Shown in pieces: positions 45,467-57,235 of a DNA stretch of 64,000 nucleotides. The DNA is from Moniliella sp. 'wahieum' (Eukaryota; Basidiomycota; Moniliellomycetes; Moniliellales; Moniliellaceae). The stretch is from positions 62,001 to 126,000 of the forward strand of contig RSEE01000123.1 in the NCBI GenBank assembly GCA_003971905.1, in the 5' to 3' direction. Position 1 is the first letter of the stretch. Each line of letters opens with the position of its first letter. A program made the position numbers and the translations under genes. The notes under the pieces are model-generated. The model saw nothing but the letters and a program-made list of their open reading frames with translations. It was not told where the DNA came from and made no database searches.

Positions 45467-46386
45467 ATGTCTGTCAATCATTTCGGACGAGACATCCCCA
45501 TCTCTCCGTCCCCCTCCCCGCCCCCACCGCAGGGTGCGCCCGCGCCCGCCCCGCCCCACCATCCCTCGGCTCCTCCCCCGCCCCCGTCGCCCATGAGCCT
45601 CCACCCGATGCGGACGAGGTGGTGCGGGCCCAACTCGAGTCGAATGTTCGCAAGGTACTCGGCCAGTTATTTGACATTGCTTCCTATGTCACAGACGTGC
45701 CCCAAGGCGGGACGAGGACGGGTGGAACGGCGTGTGTACGTGATTTGGCTGTCTTGCTTGTGCTCCCTTAGGGGTCCAAAGACGATCCCGCTACTGACGT
45801 TCGTTCTCTGCTATGCCATGCGATGCCATACCATACCATTCCATACCTTATCGCACCGTACCATACTATTCGCACTTGTTCTTGGACTCTATCGCCTGCT
45901 CTCCCACTTCCAGACAAGATACCATTCGTTCGCTCGATGCGATGATGAACTTGGCGCCCCGTGTCACCCACCAAATTCCCGAGGACGTGGTCGAGTACGT
46001 TGTTGGCCTGCCGACCGGACATGCCATCCCAACCCTCTAGCCTTCCCTTAGACTGACCGTTTCCTTTTTCCTCTCTGCCCAGACTCATCGACACGGGTAG
46101 GAACCCTGACCAACATACCCGGCAAAACCTCACTCGCTTGGCCAATGACAACCAACAGATGCTAGGCCAAAACATGGCGCTGGGAGTACGTACCGGGTGC
46201 CTCCTTTACCTTGCTCTCTCCTCTCTCCCCACTAACCCCACTACGTTCCTCCTTGTCTTGTGTGCAGGAGTACGCGAACAACTGCAGGCGGCGTTGGAGC
46301 GCAGCTTCCCCGAGCTGGATGCGTTGCTGGACCCTGGGCACGGCTCGGAACAGGGAGGTGTGGAGCTGAGGCATCCTGACGCCTGA
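45467..46386 (+). CDS. Mediator complex subunit 10 (Med10/Nut2)
   Basis: Med10 is a small middle-module subunit of Mediator, which couples activators to RNA polymerase II. The ATG at 45467 opens MSVNHFGRDIPISPSPS and a Pro-rich stretch. The conserved domain follows in pieces joined across introns and a frame change near 45600: VRAQLESNVRKVLGQLFDIA then SYVTDVPQG; QDTIRSLDAMMNLAPRVTHQ then IPEDVVEYV; DTGRNPDQHTRQNLTRLAND then NQQMLGQNMALG; and VREQLQAALERSFPELDALL. The GRNPDQ/TRQ and SLDAM motifs are diagnostic. Introns lie at about 45736-45915, 45995-46083 and 46190-46267; exact junctions do not all keep frame, consistent with indels. About 180 aa, normal for the family. Confidence 0.85.
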
Positions 46387-47172
46387 AGCCATAAGCCTGA
46401 AGCCCGAGTCTGTATGTCCATGCATCGGACCAATAAACCACACCAATATACCCGCCGTCCACGATGATGATTTTCTAGTTTTGTTCTCTGTCGCGTATGG
46501 CCTGTACATGCCCCTGTCCACTACGTTGCTTTTCCCCAGTTGCATGGCTCTGTAGAATGCACCTCGTTTTCAGATGCCTACTGAATGGCAAGAGGGTTGA
46601 GAGTTGAGGCGTTGAGGATGCGAGCGCGGACTCCAAACCGTAGGTGAGGGAGGTTCTGTCGTGAGCTGGCGCTACTGGAAGGACCATCTATCTGAGATCT
46701 GATCGATCGATCAAAGGCCTTTGAAATCTCATCTTCCCAAAGAACGGATGGGGGATGGATGATGGTGATGATGGATGATGGATGATGCACGTGCCTCGTC
46801 TCGGGGCTGCACAAGTTGAAATGTTTTCTTGGGAATGTCCGCGCTGGGCTGCTGGACCCCCCAGCAGGACCGACCTTCCCCTTCACTCATCCTCCTCCTT
46901 ATCGTCCTGGGTTCAACGGCTCATCCTTCATCCTTCAGCCCCTTCATCGTTCCTCTCTTCCTGCTTCATCTTCCAGCCTTCATCCTCTCCATCCCTCCCT
47001 CCATAACCCCCCCTCACCAGCAGCGACCCGCTCCATCCTCATCCACCACTCCTTTTGCACCCACGCTGCTGATGCTTATTGCGTCACTTCTGCATCTGCC
47101 TCTGCCTCCGCCTCCTTTGTCCTGACTCCAGCACTCTCTCCGTCTTCGCCTCCTTTCTGTTGACTTGGGACC
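46387..47172. other. Intergenic region between MED10 and SCC2
   Basis: No gene. AAGCCTGAAGCC words sit right after the Med10 stop (46386-46405). A GATGATGGATGATGGATGATG run lies at 46762-46788. From 46870 to 47165 the plus strand is a long CT-rich tract leading to the SCC2 ATG, as expected of a fungal promoter. Confidence 0.55.
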
Positions 47173-50100
47173 ATGAATAACACCAACTATCCCCCCAGCT
47201 TTGCCGGCCTTTCGGGTTTCCCGGTGCCTCTCGCGTTCCGGCGTTCCCGGTCTTGCTGGTGGTTCCGGGCTGCTCCGGGTGGGTACGGTGGACTAGGAGC
47301 GCAAGGTTTAGCCTCGCACCCGTACCCTCAACCGCTGCCCCAGCCCCGCTTCCTCTTCGGATGCCACCGCTTCCAATCTCGGACCGATGACGCCCATTGT
47401 CTTCCCGCCGGGTCATCTCCCGCACGCCTGGCCGCCACTCGACCTCGCACCTCACTCTGCCGCCCTCCGCCCCATGGGACCTGGTCTTTGGCCCCCGCCC
47501 CCTTGGATCAATTCTCCGTTTGCGTCCACGGCCGGTAACCTCCCAGTAGCCTTCCCACTCAGGGGAGTGCGAACCAGGCAGGCGCGATCCCGCCTGAGCG
47601 CCCTTTGGTCGAACCTGTCCATCCATCCTCTCACACGCACCCCTTTTCCTCGTCCTGTTGCCTCCAGACGTGGACAGACAAAGGGGAGTGCCCCATCTGA
47701 CACCACACAGGTACAAGCGCAGCCATATCCACCTTCACTTCTCCACGCACCCCCACAAAATCCCCTTGCCTTCCCATTAACGGGAACCCTTTCTGATCCC
47801 TCGCCTACGTGGAATCCTTTCCTGGCGACGGGCCCCTCCTCACTCCAGGGTGCTGCGCCCCCGTTGTTCCCACCCACTCAGATTGCTCAGCCCACCCAGC
47901 CCACCCAATCTCACCCACCGCAACAGGGGACGTACGCACCCACGTTCCAGCTCCCTCAGGGCAGATCGCCAGTCCCTTTGCGTTTGCACCGCAGACTACT
48001 GGGTCACTTGCCAGCGCTGCACCAGCGCCATCACCGGCACTAGCGCCAGGACCAGTGCCAGCCCTGCCACCGACGCCTGGACCAGGACCAGCCTTACCAC
48101 CGGCGCCAGGGCCAGCACCAGCCCTACCACCGGCGCCTCTCCCACTTGGCACCAACCGGGAGTGCAGACTGGATGGCTACCACATGGGGCTCAACAGCGC
48201 GCAGACGTGCGGCCGATGTTGGCCCGGCGAGCATGCGCCCTGGTGAAGGGGCAAGTCGCCTGGTCCGCCGGTGCCGCCGTCCTCGGCTGGCTTGGCGGGC
48301 GTAGCTGTGGATGGGACGGCGATTGGGACCAACACCATGGTAGTCGTGCATCACGTGACAGAAGCGAGGGGGTGCTTACTTTTGCTGACCGACAGACGCG
48401 CTGACCGTGGCGGAGCCTCTCCAGACCCCCGCCCGCCGCATCCAGCTCGCCGCCCCGCCTGCAGGCCATCCCACGACCGCACCACCACCCCCGTTCCCCC
48501 AATCACGTCTCCGCGCCTCCCGTGCCCACCCCCACCCCCGCCCCCGCATGCCTCCCGCGCCAAGCGTCCCAAAACACAGCCCCCCGCTGCCTCCCCCGCC
48601 TTCCTCTTCTGCGCCGCCGCAGCACAGCACACCCGTCGCCGGCGTTCCCACCCCCCCCCCCCCCCCGCAAGATCATCCTCAAGCTGCCCTCGCGCCCACG
48701 CCCCCTGCCCCAGCAGCCCCCTCTGCCGCCCCCTCCACTGCACCTTCCGCACCTCCCGCTCTCCCGGCGGCAGCATCGCCTGTCCACGCCATATCTTCCG
48801 ACTCAACCGCAGTCGACGCTATTTCCAGCTCCTTCCGCCCAGACTCAGACCGTCTCTCCTCTGCTCCGCACCCGGGCAGCACGGCGCAGCCCTTACCTCC
48901 GCTGCCGCTTCTGCTCGAATCGGTATTTGAGGCAGAGGATGAGATGCCCGTCCTTGATGGAACGACAGCAGTGGATGCCGGTTGGCGGAACGAGTATTTC
49001 CAAGTGGATCAAGGCGACCGTGTTGTTCTCAATGAGGGCACTTTGAGCCGCCTCTTGCAGCTCATCCCGCTACAAACACCGCCCATCCTGCTTCTCCTGT
49101 CCACCAAGGTCACGCCAAGTGGCATGAATGCTCCTTCGTCCAAGTATGACCTGGACCACCAACAGCTCACTCGTCTGCTCCGCATCCTCGCGCAAACTGC
49201 TTCTGCCTCCGAGGGGGTGACGCCCATCCCATCCTCTCCTCAACCGCCCAAGTCGGCGTCCAAGAAGAAGCGCAAGGCCTCCGACCGCGACGCGGAACGA
49301 GACGAGGAAGGTACACTGGAAGACCAATCCAGTTCGCTCAGCTAGCTCAATTGTTCGAGCCACCCTGGCAGCTCAGTGCATCTTTGCGATCCTGAGCACC
49401 GCCGATGCTCCCAAGGCACTCCTCAGTGAAGATGCCGTCCAGGCTGGCTTGACTGCCTTAAAGGCCTGTGCCGATGGCATCCTGGTGCCCTTTGTCGAGG
49501 CCATCTCGGACCGGGTGAGACACACCAGGGCATCCTAACCTCCATTGCCCTTGCTCCCCTGGGAAAAAAGCCGTCAAGAACGGTTGTGTCTCTTGGGCCG
49601 GAGGCGACGGCCGCGTGGAAGTGGTCTCTCTCCTAGCCAAGTCGTTCGTGCGTGCACGGCGGCCCTCATCGCTTTGAGTGCTTGTGTGCAACGGGGAACG
49701 TTGCTCTGTCCGAGACAATCATCATCTCACTCTTCTATCTCTTGCTCAAGCTGCTCTTTCTCTCGGAACCCGAGGGATTGGCTGTCTCAAACGCTGGCCC
49801 TGGCCGCCTTGTTGCCTTATGGCATGCAGTCGACGAGATACCGGCCAAGGCCCGTATTATCCCCACCATGCGCACGCCTGCATCGCACTCATATGCTTCT
49901 TGTACGCCCACAATCCCGACCAGCGTACCTGGATCTTAGAGGAGATCCTCTCCAATTTGATCCACTTGCCCGACATGCGCGCCCGACGTAAGCCCACGCT
50001 CTTTCGAATGGATCCAAGGCACATCCTATCAGTGTGCTATTGGTGCCCTCCTCCAATGTGCCGAAGTGCCTTTGAAAAAGAACCCTCCTCTCCCGCCGCC

Positions 50101-53100
50101 CGCCGCTCAAACCGACCTCGACCACAACATCGATCTCGACATGGATGATGCCTGTCGGACACCTGCAGCAGTCTTAGTGACCTCCCACAGGACTTCCCGG
50201 ACATGCTCGATTCCAAGTCGAAACCAAAGCATTCCCATGTAAATGAAGGATCGGGGATCGAAGGTGCGATTGCGGCGGCGGGAATCATCGTCTCGTTCTT
50301 AATCAACAAGTGCGTCTCTTGGTTGCTATTTTGTGTGAGTGTGCCGAAACGAACTAACCCTCCATTCGCTTGGGTCCGCTCTCTAGATTGGTGAGTCAAC
50401 CTAAGATCAACAAGAGTGCCCACGAGTTTGGTTACAGCATGATCATCGAGACTTTGGTGGCGGATTGGGTGCCATGCTCTTCCTCCCTGAATGGCCTGCG
50501 GTCATATCCTCCTCACGCGCTTGGTCGCTGGTATCCTCAAGCTTTTGGACGGGGGCGCCCCCACGGATGTGCGCGGGGCGGATGCAGCGGAACACCTTGG
50601 TGCGATTGCTACGGCACTGCGTTGGCCGAATTGGAAGTCAAGGCGGTCAAGTTACCCCATGCACGGTTCACTGCATCTTGGACGGCAGAGCAGGTAGCCA
50701 CTGTTTGGATGGGTACATCCAAACCTCCCAATCCCTCCAAGGCAAAAACAATAGGGTTGATGACGCTAATGCTCAAGCCATCGCACTCCAGCTGGCTTTT
50801 GGAAGGAGCGGGCGCTGAGCGAACTGGCGCACATGCGTAAGGTGGTTTCTGAGTCGTCGATGGATTTGGATGTGGTCAATGACGTAGAGGCGGCAAGCGG
50901 CACTTGATACGGCACAACAGCGTCCTGGGCGGGGTGAACGTTGATCCCGCCCCTATGAACAGCGGGGGACAACCTCACGATCAAGATGTCACCCTCACAA
51001 GTCCTACCTTTGCCACGTTTGCTGCTATTAAGCTTGGTCTCCTCCGTGCCTTGGATGACAAGAGCATACCCGCCAACGGGCGCTCCGGGTGATCAACTCT
51101 ATTCGCTGTAGACCCTTCCTTGTTGGACGATTCGACGGTGCGGACGACGGTGGAGGTACGAATGGTGATGGAAGTGCATAGGTGCGTGAACAGGCCATCA
51201 AAATCCTGGGCGACTACCTTTGCAAGACCTCAGCACATCCTCAGTACCTCGACTCGATCTCTCCGCTTGTCGGACAGTGCGGTGAGCGTGCGCAAGCGCG
51301 TGGTGCGCATCCTTACTGGATTTTACGCGTGCTTGACCGATGCGCGACCAAGGCACAGTGTGCGTCACAGTCGTTCGTGCCATTGCGTACGATAGTCCGT
51401 TCATGAACTGTACTCGACGCTCTGGGCGAAATGTGGTTCGGCATGTCCCTTGTTCGTGAGAAGACTTGCCTCCCTCAGTCGGTAGCGGCCCAGTCACCTT
51501 CCACCCTCCGTCGCCCACACGGCCTGCTCTCCTCCCTTCGTCCGCACAGGCAAGTATTGAGCCAGGTCCCTTCTCAGCTCCTGATTCGCACCCGCTACAA
51601 CGCGTCTCTTGCCCACCATGCTCCCATCATTTGCTCGTCGCACATGAGCTGCGGGAACGACCATCACCATTAGAAGAGGTGTTCAAAGCTGTCCGTCGAC
51701 GAGCCAGCCCGTCAAATCGTGTTCTGCTCGATGTCAAATTACGCGGATTGGTGGAGGCGTTGTTCGGATGCTCCCCTCATCACGGGCGACGCTGCGCCCG
51801 CGACGGATGAGGTGCAGGATACACTCGATTGCTAAAGGTGATCCATGCTGTTTGTCTGGCGTATCCCGGCGCAGTCTCAGTGGCGACTGCCCAGACGCTA
51901 TTGCCTTTCTTGACCAGTTGCAAACCACCTGATGATCTGTTCCGGATGGAGATGGTGCTGCGGATTTTATCGATCTGCATCCCCTGCCTTCCCGCACTTT
52001 GACTGGGTTCAATGAGCAACTGCAAAAGCTGCTTACTGGGCTCGTCAACCGCCCCCCACCCATTTCACCAGCTTCAGCAGTAATTCAAGAATTGATCGCT
52101 TGCTTCTGTGCTTCCTCCCTCCACCTCTCGCTTGACTACAAAATTGTGGTGCGCACACTTGTGGCTTGTGTCCTGCGTATGCGCGATGTGGTGGCCAAAA
52201 TGACGGCCCCGCGGCCTGCGACGCCCCTGCGCTCACCAATGAAGAACAACTCGGTGTGGCCGATCGCCCTAAACGCTGGTGGTGGCGATGAGCTCCCTGT
52301 TGTGCGAGCACACCGATTTTGACCAGCTTCGCAACGAGCATGCCGACTTGGCTCCCTTGTTCGACAAAATAGGAGGCACCTCGATCCTAGGCACGTGTAC
52401 AGCCTGCTGTTGCGCTTGTACCGTTCGCCCTGGCCTGTGTGGCAATTGGCTGCACTCCAAAACATGGGGCTGTTGTTGCGCACGTATGCTTCCCTCTGGA
52501 CCCAAGCTCCGACCGAGGCCGTCATGGACCACATTTTCGCAAGTGACAATGCGCGGCAAAAGGAGTATCTCCTTCGCATTCTCGCCGAGTTTTTGGGAAA
52601 GAGCACCGTCGGCAGGCGGATGCGAACGATGAGCAGCGCGCCGTCGACTCGACCGTCGATGCGGAAGGCAAAGTGGACATGGCTCAGTTTGGTGGGGAAC
52701 ACCGAGTCCTTTGCCGAATCGAGCATTAGTACCCAGATCGTCCAGCGCTACCTCGATCCCATTCTGGAGGCGGCCGTGATTGTTTCGGCTCCGTTGCTGC
52801 AACGCTTTGCGATGGACATTTTGGATCATACGTCAAACGCGGTCTGTCCCATCCGCTGCACTGCGTCGTCACCCTCATTGCCGTTGAGACGTCCCCAGAT
52901 CGCCGCCTGGCCGCAAAGGCGCTCGAGCTCCACACGCTCCTTGCCACCAAACACGCATCGATCATGGCGGTGCGGTACCTTGAGAACGCCCGGGCTGCGT
53001 TCGAGTATCAGCGCAAGATCCACCCATCCGAGCGGGCCGTACGTGGCCACGTGGTGCAGGGAACGGGAGGCGGCGGGTTTGTAGGGGATGGATGTGTGAC

Positions 53101-54130
53101 GGCGCTGTTGGGACCATGGTACGGCCTGTTAGGGGACAAACGGCAACGTTTGGACTTTGTCCGTGCCTTGGTCAAGGCCATGGACCATGATCCTTCCCCT
53201 GATGCCGAATGTGTGACTGGCACTGATGTGCTCTTGGCCCAGTTTGTCGCGGACAACCTCGCCGTTTTACCTACCGCTCCTTGGACGAGGTGCTTACGTG
53301 CTGGCCGAACTCAAAGTGATCGTTTCTACCACAGGCATGCAGGCCCTGCATCTCGCTCAACAAGATGTGCCTGTCGATGTCGGGCTCACTATCTCGCCCT
53401 CCAAGCCACGGCGCTCTGCAGGGAGCAAGGAGTCTGTACGTTCCCCCTCCCGCGCGCACGCACGCCCTGGCGCTTCGCGCTTCGCTCCCCTAGTGGTCTT
53501 CCATCGTGTCGTTGACTGACCTCTTGAAAAGAAATTGGACGAATCGCACCCTCCCCATCTCGCCGAGCCCAGCCCAGTGCCTTGCGCGACGCCCACACAA
53601 CATCGCCCACCGCCACCGCTGGAAGTGTGAAGCAGCGCCGCTCCACTTGCCCAGCCTGACTCGAGTCGCGAGCCTACCTGGGCGCCCCATGCGCGCTTGT
53701 GCCAACTCGTAGGACTGGGCCTGACCCGCTCGCAACCACCTCAAGTGGCTGTACAGTTTACCGGAGAGCAAGTGCGTCGAACCCAAAGCGGCCGCCTCAC
53801 GGCGTAAGGTAGTGGGACAAGAGAACGCGCCCTCGCACCGCATGTTGGCTGATCGGGCATGGCTGCTTTCCCCGCCGACCCTCTGCCACACTTGGTCGAC
53901 CGCCAGCTTAGTTCGGCCGAGGCCGTGAGGTGCTCGTGGCGTACCAAACCCTCGTCGCGCAGGAAGGAACGACGCTCGAGCCAGAGGACATATCCTTGTC
54001 CTTAGACTTACCTTTGGACTTGGAGGAGACTGTGAGCACAGACGATCGCACCCCTTCCGCCGTCGGCTACGCCCTTCCCCGAGGCCCTTCCACTTTGGGC
54101 ACGCCGACGCCTAGCTTACCGCCCCGCTAA
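47173..54130 (+). CDS. Cohesin-loading factor Scc2/Mis4 (NIPBL family)
   Basis: Scc2 with Scc4 loads cohesin onto chromosomes. The N-terminus (MNNTNYPPSFAGLSGFP) is Pro/Ala-rich and poorly conserved, with an APALPP-type repeat near 48050. Family homology becomes clear at LTRLLRILAQTASASEG and a KKKRK basic stretch, then KALLSEDAVQAGLTALKACA, ILEEILSNLIHLPDMRARRK, FGYSMIIETLVADW, HLGAIATALR, PSLLDDSTVRTTVE, VREQAIKILGDYLCKTSAHP, SVRKRVVRILTGFY, LFRMEMVLRILSICIP, AVRYLENARAAFEYQRKIH, and near the end VADNLAVLP, LAELKVIVSTTGMQALHLA and ALVAYQTL-like QTLVAQEGTTLEPED. These are the Nipped-B HEAT-repeat core and C-terminal domain in normal order. Introns 50310-50386 and 53436-53531 are placed; more than ten frameshifts remain. 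About 2,250 codons, normal length. The link of the first 1.1 kb to the rest is inferred. Confidence 0.82.
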
Positions 54131-54585
54131 GGGTGGGGGGACTGTCAACCCCCCCCCCTCTCCTCCTCCGACCCCCTTCCTCGCTGTTGTTATATACCCG
54201 CAATGGGACCAGACTTTCGTACTTGTCAGTGCAGTGGCTTGCAGGGCCTGACGGAAACCGAGACGGATTTCACTTGGCAGCACGCCATGTAGCGAGGCAG
54301 CTGGAAAGGGACAGTATTGCGTCCAGTTCAGCCCAGCCGCGTGGTTAGAGCCTGACGGTCCATATCTATTGGCAGTGTTGCGCGGCGAACCGCGCCGACA
54401 AGATTGCCCAGCCCAGAGCCTCGCGCTGCTGGCCCGACATACCTGCTGTTAGAATCGCAATGCTGAGTTTTTGGGTTGGTACAGCGAGCGCAGGAAGTTG
54501 GGAGCATGGGGAAGTCACGCTGCATTGACGTTGAGGCTTGCCACAGCCATGGGAGTTCTCCGCCGTCCCGTGCAAACGAACACAA
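54131..54585. other. Intergenic region between SCC2 and the tRNA gene
   Basis: A C run near 54150 follows the SCC2 stop. No gene is supported; the minus ORF at 54328-54600 is motif-free and overlaps the tRNA 5' end. Confidence 0.55.
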
Positions 54586-54666
54586 GGACGGCTGGCGCAA
54601 TGGTAGCGCGTCTGACTACGACTGGTTGTAATCAGGAGGTTTCAGGTTCGACCCCTGCGTCGTTCG
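54586..54666 (+). tRNA. tRNA-Arg (anticodon ACG) with a 9-nt intron
   Basis: All four arms fold by hand. Acceptor GGACGGC pairs with GTCGTTC (two G-U pairs). The D arm is GCGC/GCGC around AATGGTA. The anticodon stem TCTGA pairs with TCAGG. The T arm has TTCGACC with a four-pair stem. The anticodon loop is 16 nt; removing nine bases (54622-54630) one position 3' of the anticodon, the universal nuclear site, leaves CTACGAA with anticodon ACG. The internal promoter boxes are present and a T-run pol III terminator follows at about 54687-54697. An alternative reading of the loop would give TGT (Thr), but it would put the intron upstream of the anticodon. Confidence 0.88.
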
Positions 54667-54686
54667 ACCCGACAAGGGCGTCCTTC

Positions 54687-54698
54687 CTTTTTTTTTTC
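54687..54698 (+). terminator. RNA polymerase III terminator of the tRNA-Arg gene
   Basis: An uninterrupted T run of at least nine bases begins about 20 bases after the tRNA 3' end, as expected for pol III termination on the non-template strand. Confidence 0.85.
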
Positions 54699-55707
54699 TT
54701 TGCCTGGGCGCGTTCATTCCTCGCAGTGCCAGGCTCCCTCAATGTATTCTTCCCTTAACCTGCTCAAATCGAAGCGAGCGGGGCCACACTATTGGCGTCC
54801 AAGGAAGAGCTGTATAGCGCCAGTATGGCTGGCTGGTGCTACGTCCATGTGCATATGTGCTAGTGTCGACCTAGAGACCCGGCGAACGGGGGGCCACCGC
54901 CCTGCCCTGGCTGCCGAGGGAGTGATGTTGGACGGACATGGTGCAGTGGATGCTGTAGTGCGTCCCGTCCATCCGTATTCAACCCAAGACCAGGGGGGAG
55001 GGCGGGGTGGTAGGCTGTAAGGTGTGGCCGCCATCCTTGGTCCGTCCCGCTCCTGCTTAACGCCGGGATGGAAGGGGGGGCGGCCCACGCATGCGTGGCG
55101 TGTACTTGCGTTTGGCCGCGGTGCCGCGGCGGCGCGCGTAGATGGAGGAGCGGGGGTGCCGAGTGGGAGGTCTTTCCGGTTGCCGAGCAGATCGGGGTTG
55201 GTGTAGGAGGATGCTGGTGGGGGCGGGGTCAGCAGCTATCACCCATTTGTGGTGTGGAGGACGCATGAGGCCGCATGCGTGCTGACCGGGCGCGAACCCA
55301 GTCGATGGGGTGGGTGGCGATCATGCGTGCCTGCTGGGCATGATGCATGATCCCCATCATCAATCATCGAGGGGGGACGGATGCGTGAAGGGCGCGTGCT
55401 GACGCGCTGGTGGATGATGAGATGGGTGACATGGTCGATCTGTTTCAATGTTGCAGCACCGCCCCGGGCTGCGCTGTGGGTAGGCTTCCAGCGTAGGGTG
55501 CGGATGTATTGGCTACCGCTCGTCAGCAAATCCATGCTCGATTATCTCCATTGTCGATTACCACTGCGCTCCTCGCCGCCGCACCCGTCTTTCTTCCCAT
55601 CCACCAGCCTATAAAGAGCCCTTTGTGCCTGTCCTCCCCACACTCGCCACCACCCCTCGCCCTCCCACTCCCTTCTCCCCTCCACCACCCTTTTTACCCG
55701 CATCACC
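54699..55707. other. Intergenic region upstream of the pyridoxal reductase gene
   Basis: No supported gene in about 1 kb. A GCATGATGCATGATC palindrome lies at 55338-55352. From 55560 to 55705 the plus strand is a CT/CCAC-rich tract containing TATAAAGAG at about 55609, a good TATA-box candidate about 100 bp before the ATG. Confidence 0.55.
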
Positions 55708-56863
55708 ATGGCCACCATCACACTCTCCGGCGATGCTCAGGGCGTCCAAGTCGGCGCTGGTGCGTACTCTGCTCCCCCCCCCCCCTCCCTCCTCATCTTC
55801 TGACTGTATCTACGCAGTTGGCCTTGGCCTCATGAACCTTTCCTGGCGTCCGACTCCTGTTCCGGATGAGCAGGCCTTTGCTACGCTCAATGCCGCGCTC
55901 GACAACGGAAGCAACTTCTGGAATGCCGGCACCTTCTACTCGGGCTCGCAAGAGGAGATGTGGAACTTGAGTCTGCTCAAGCGTTACTTTACCAAGTACC
56001 CCGCCGCCGCCGAGAAAGTGGTTCTGAGTGTCAAGGGCGGCATGAACCCTTGGTACAAGCTTGGCGCCATTGACTTCTGTCGCCTCTCTCCGCGCCGAGC
56101 TTGAGATTGCCAACAAGACACTGGCTGGGACCAAGACGATTGACATTTTCGAGCCTGCCCGTCGGGACCCAAGGTGCGTACCTCTCATCCCCTCTACGCC
56201 CACCTCCCTGAATATCTGAATACTAACGTATACCGTGCTATTTTTTTCTCGCCCCGCAGCTTTCTCCCGAGCAAATTGCGCCAACCTCAAGACGCTCCAG
56301 CAGGAAGGCCACTTTAAGTACATTGGCTTGTCGGAGGTTAGCGCGGCAACCATCCGTGCCACAGCCAGTGTTGTCCCGATTGCCGCGGTAGAGGCTGAGT
56401 CTCTCCCTTCTCACTCGATGTAGTAGAGAAGGAAGTGCTGCAGACATGCAACGAGCTCGGCATTGCCCTTGTGGCCTATTCGCCGCTGTCGCGCGGCTTC
56501 TTGGTGGGCAAATCAAGTCGGTCAAGGACATCCCGAGGGAGACGTTCGCCTCCACATGCCACGCTACCACCCGGACAACTTTGATCTGAACCTCAAGCTG
56601 GCCGACTCGATTCACAAGATTGCCGATCGCGAGGGCATCTCCACCCCGCGCTCGTGTATGCATGGCTGCGTCGGCAGGGGCGCGTGTGCTCGCCTTGCCT
56701 GGCTGTACCCGCCCGGAAACGGCAGCGAGCAATGCGCAGGCAGTGCCAAGGTGTCCATCTCGGACAAGGTCTATGAGGAGCTCAACGAGCAGATCCAGCA
56801 GCTGAGCAAGCAAGTCTCGGGGCTGCGCTACCCCGAGGCAGCCATGGGCGGTGTGTTGGCGTA
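55708..56863 (+). CDS. Pyridoxal reductase, aldo-keto reductase AKR8 type (Plr1-like)
   Basis: The enzyme reduces pyridoxal to pyridoxine with NADPH in vitamin B6 salvage; it is cytosolic. The ATG at 55708 has CACCATGG context. A 58-nt intron (55760-55817) joins VQVGA to [20 protein letters not shown]. Then come [20 protein letters not shown] with the catalytic Tyr in [22 protein letters not shown] with the catalytic Lys, [15 protein letters not shown], a second intron at about 56173-56260, [64 protein letters not shown] and the cofactor-binding [33 protein letters not shown] and NAGTFY are typical of fungal Plr1 rather than other AKRs. Frameshifts near 56080, 56410, 56520, 56660 and 56735. 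About 330 aa when joined, normal. Confidence 0.85.
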
Positions 56864-57235
56864 AGAGAGGGGCCTGGATCTTGCATGTCCCTTCCCGTTC
56901 CCATCGACCGACTGGGGAGGAGGACGCAGACTATGACTATGGCGGTGTACCACGCAGGCAATTGATTCTACCGGAGATTAGATCGCAGTGTTGTATAGTT
57001 GCTACAGCAGAGCGAAAGAAGCAGAGCGGTTGGTTATATTCGCTCCCAGTCGCAATAGGCTGGCGTGAGATCGAGAGAGCTCGGGGCATTTTCATGGTGG
57101 TCTGCTCAAACCTTCTGCCACGATCATGCATCGCATCATGCATCATGCATCTCACTGCTTCCACGTGGGCACCATGGACGCTGCCACGCAGGACGCGCCG
57201 CCGACTGCCACCACCTCTCCCCTGCTGCCTCCACC
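56864..57235. other. Intergenic region between PLR1 and UGGT genes
   Basis: Contains a run of overlapping ATGCATCATGCATC words at 57123-57151, about 85 bp before the UGGT start. Nothing else is recognised. Confidence 0.55.

Noticed and set aside
54471-54758. 95-aa ORF
   Set aside because: It runs through the tRNA-Arg gene and its T-run terminator.
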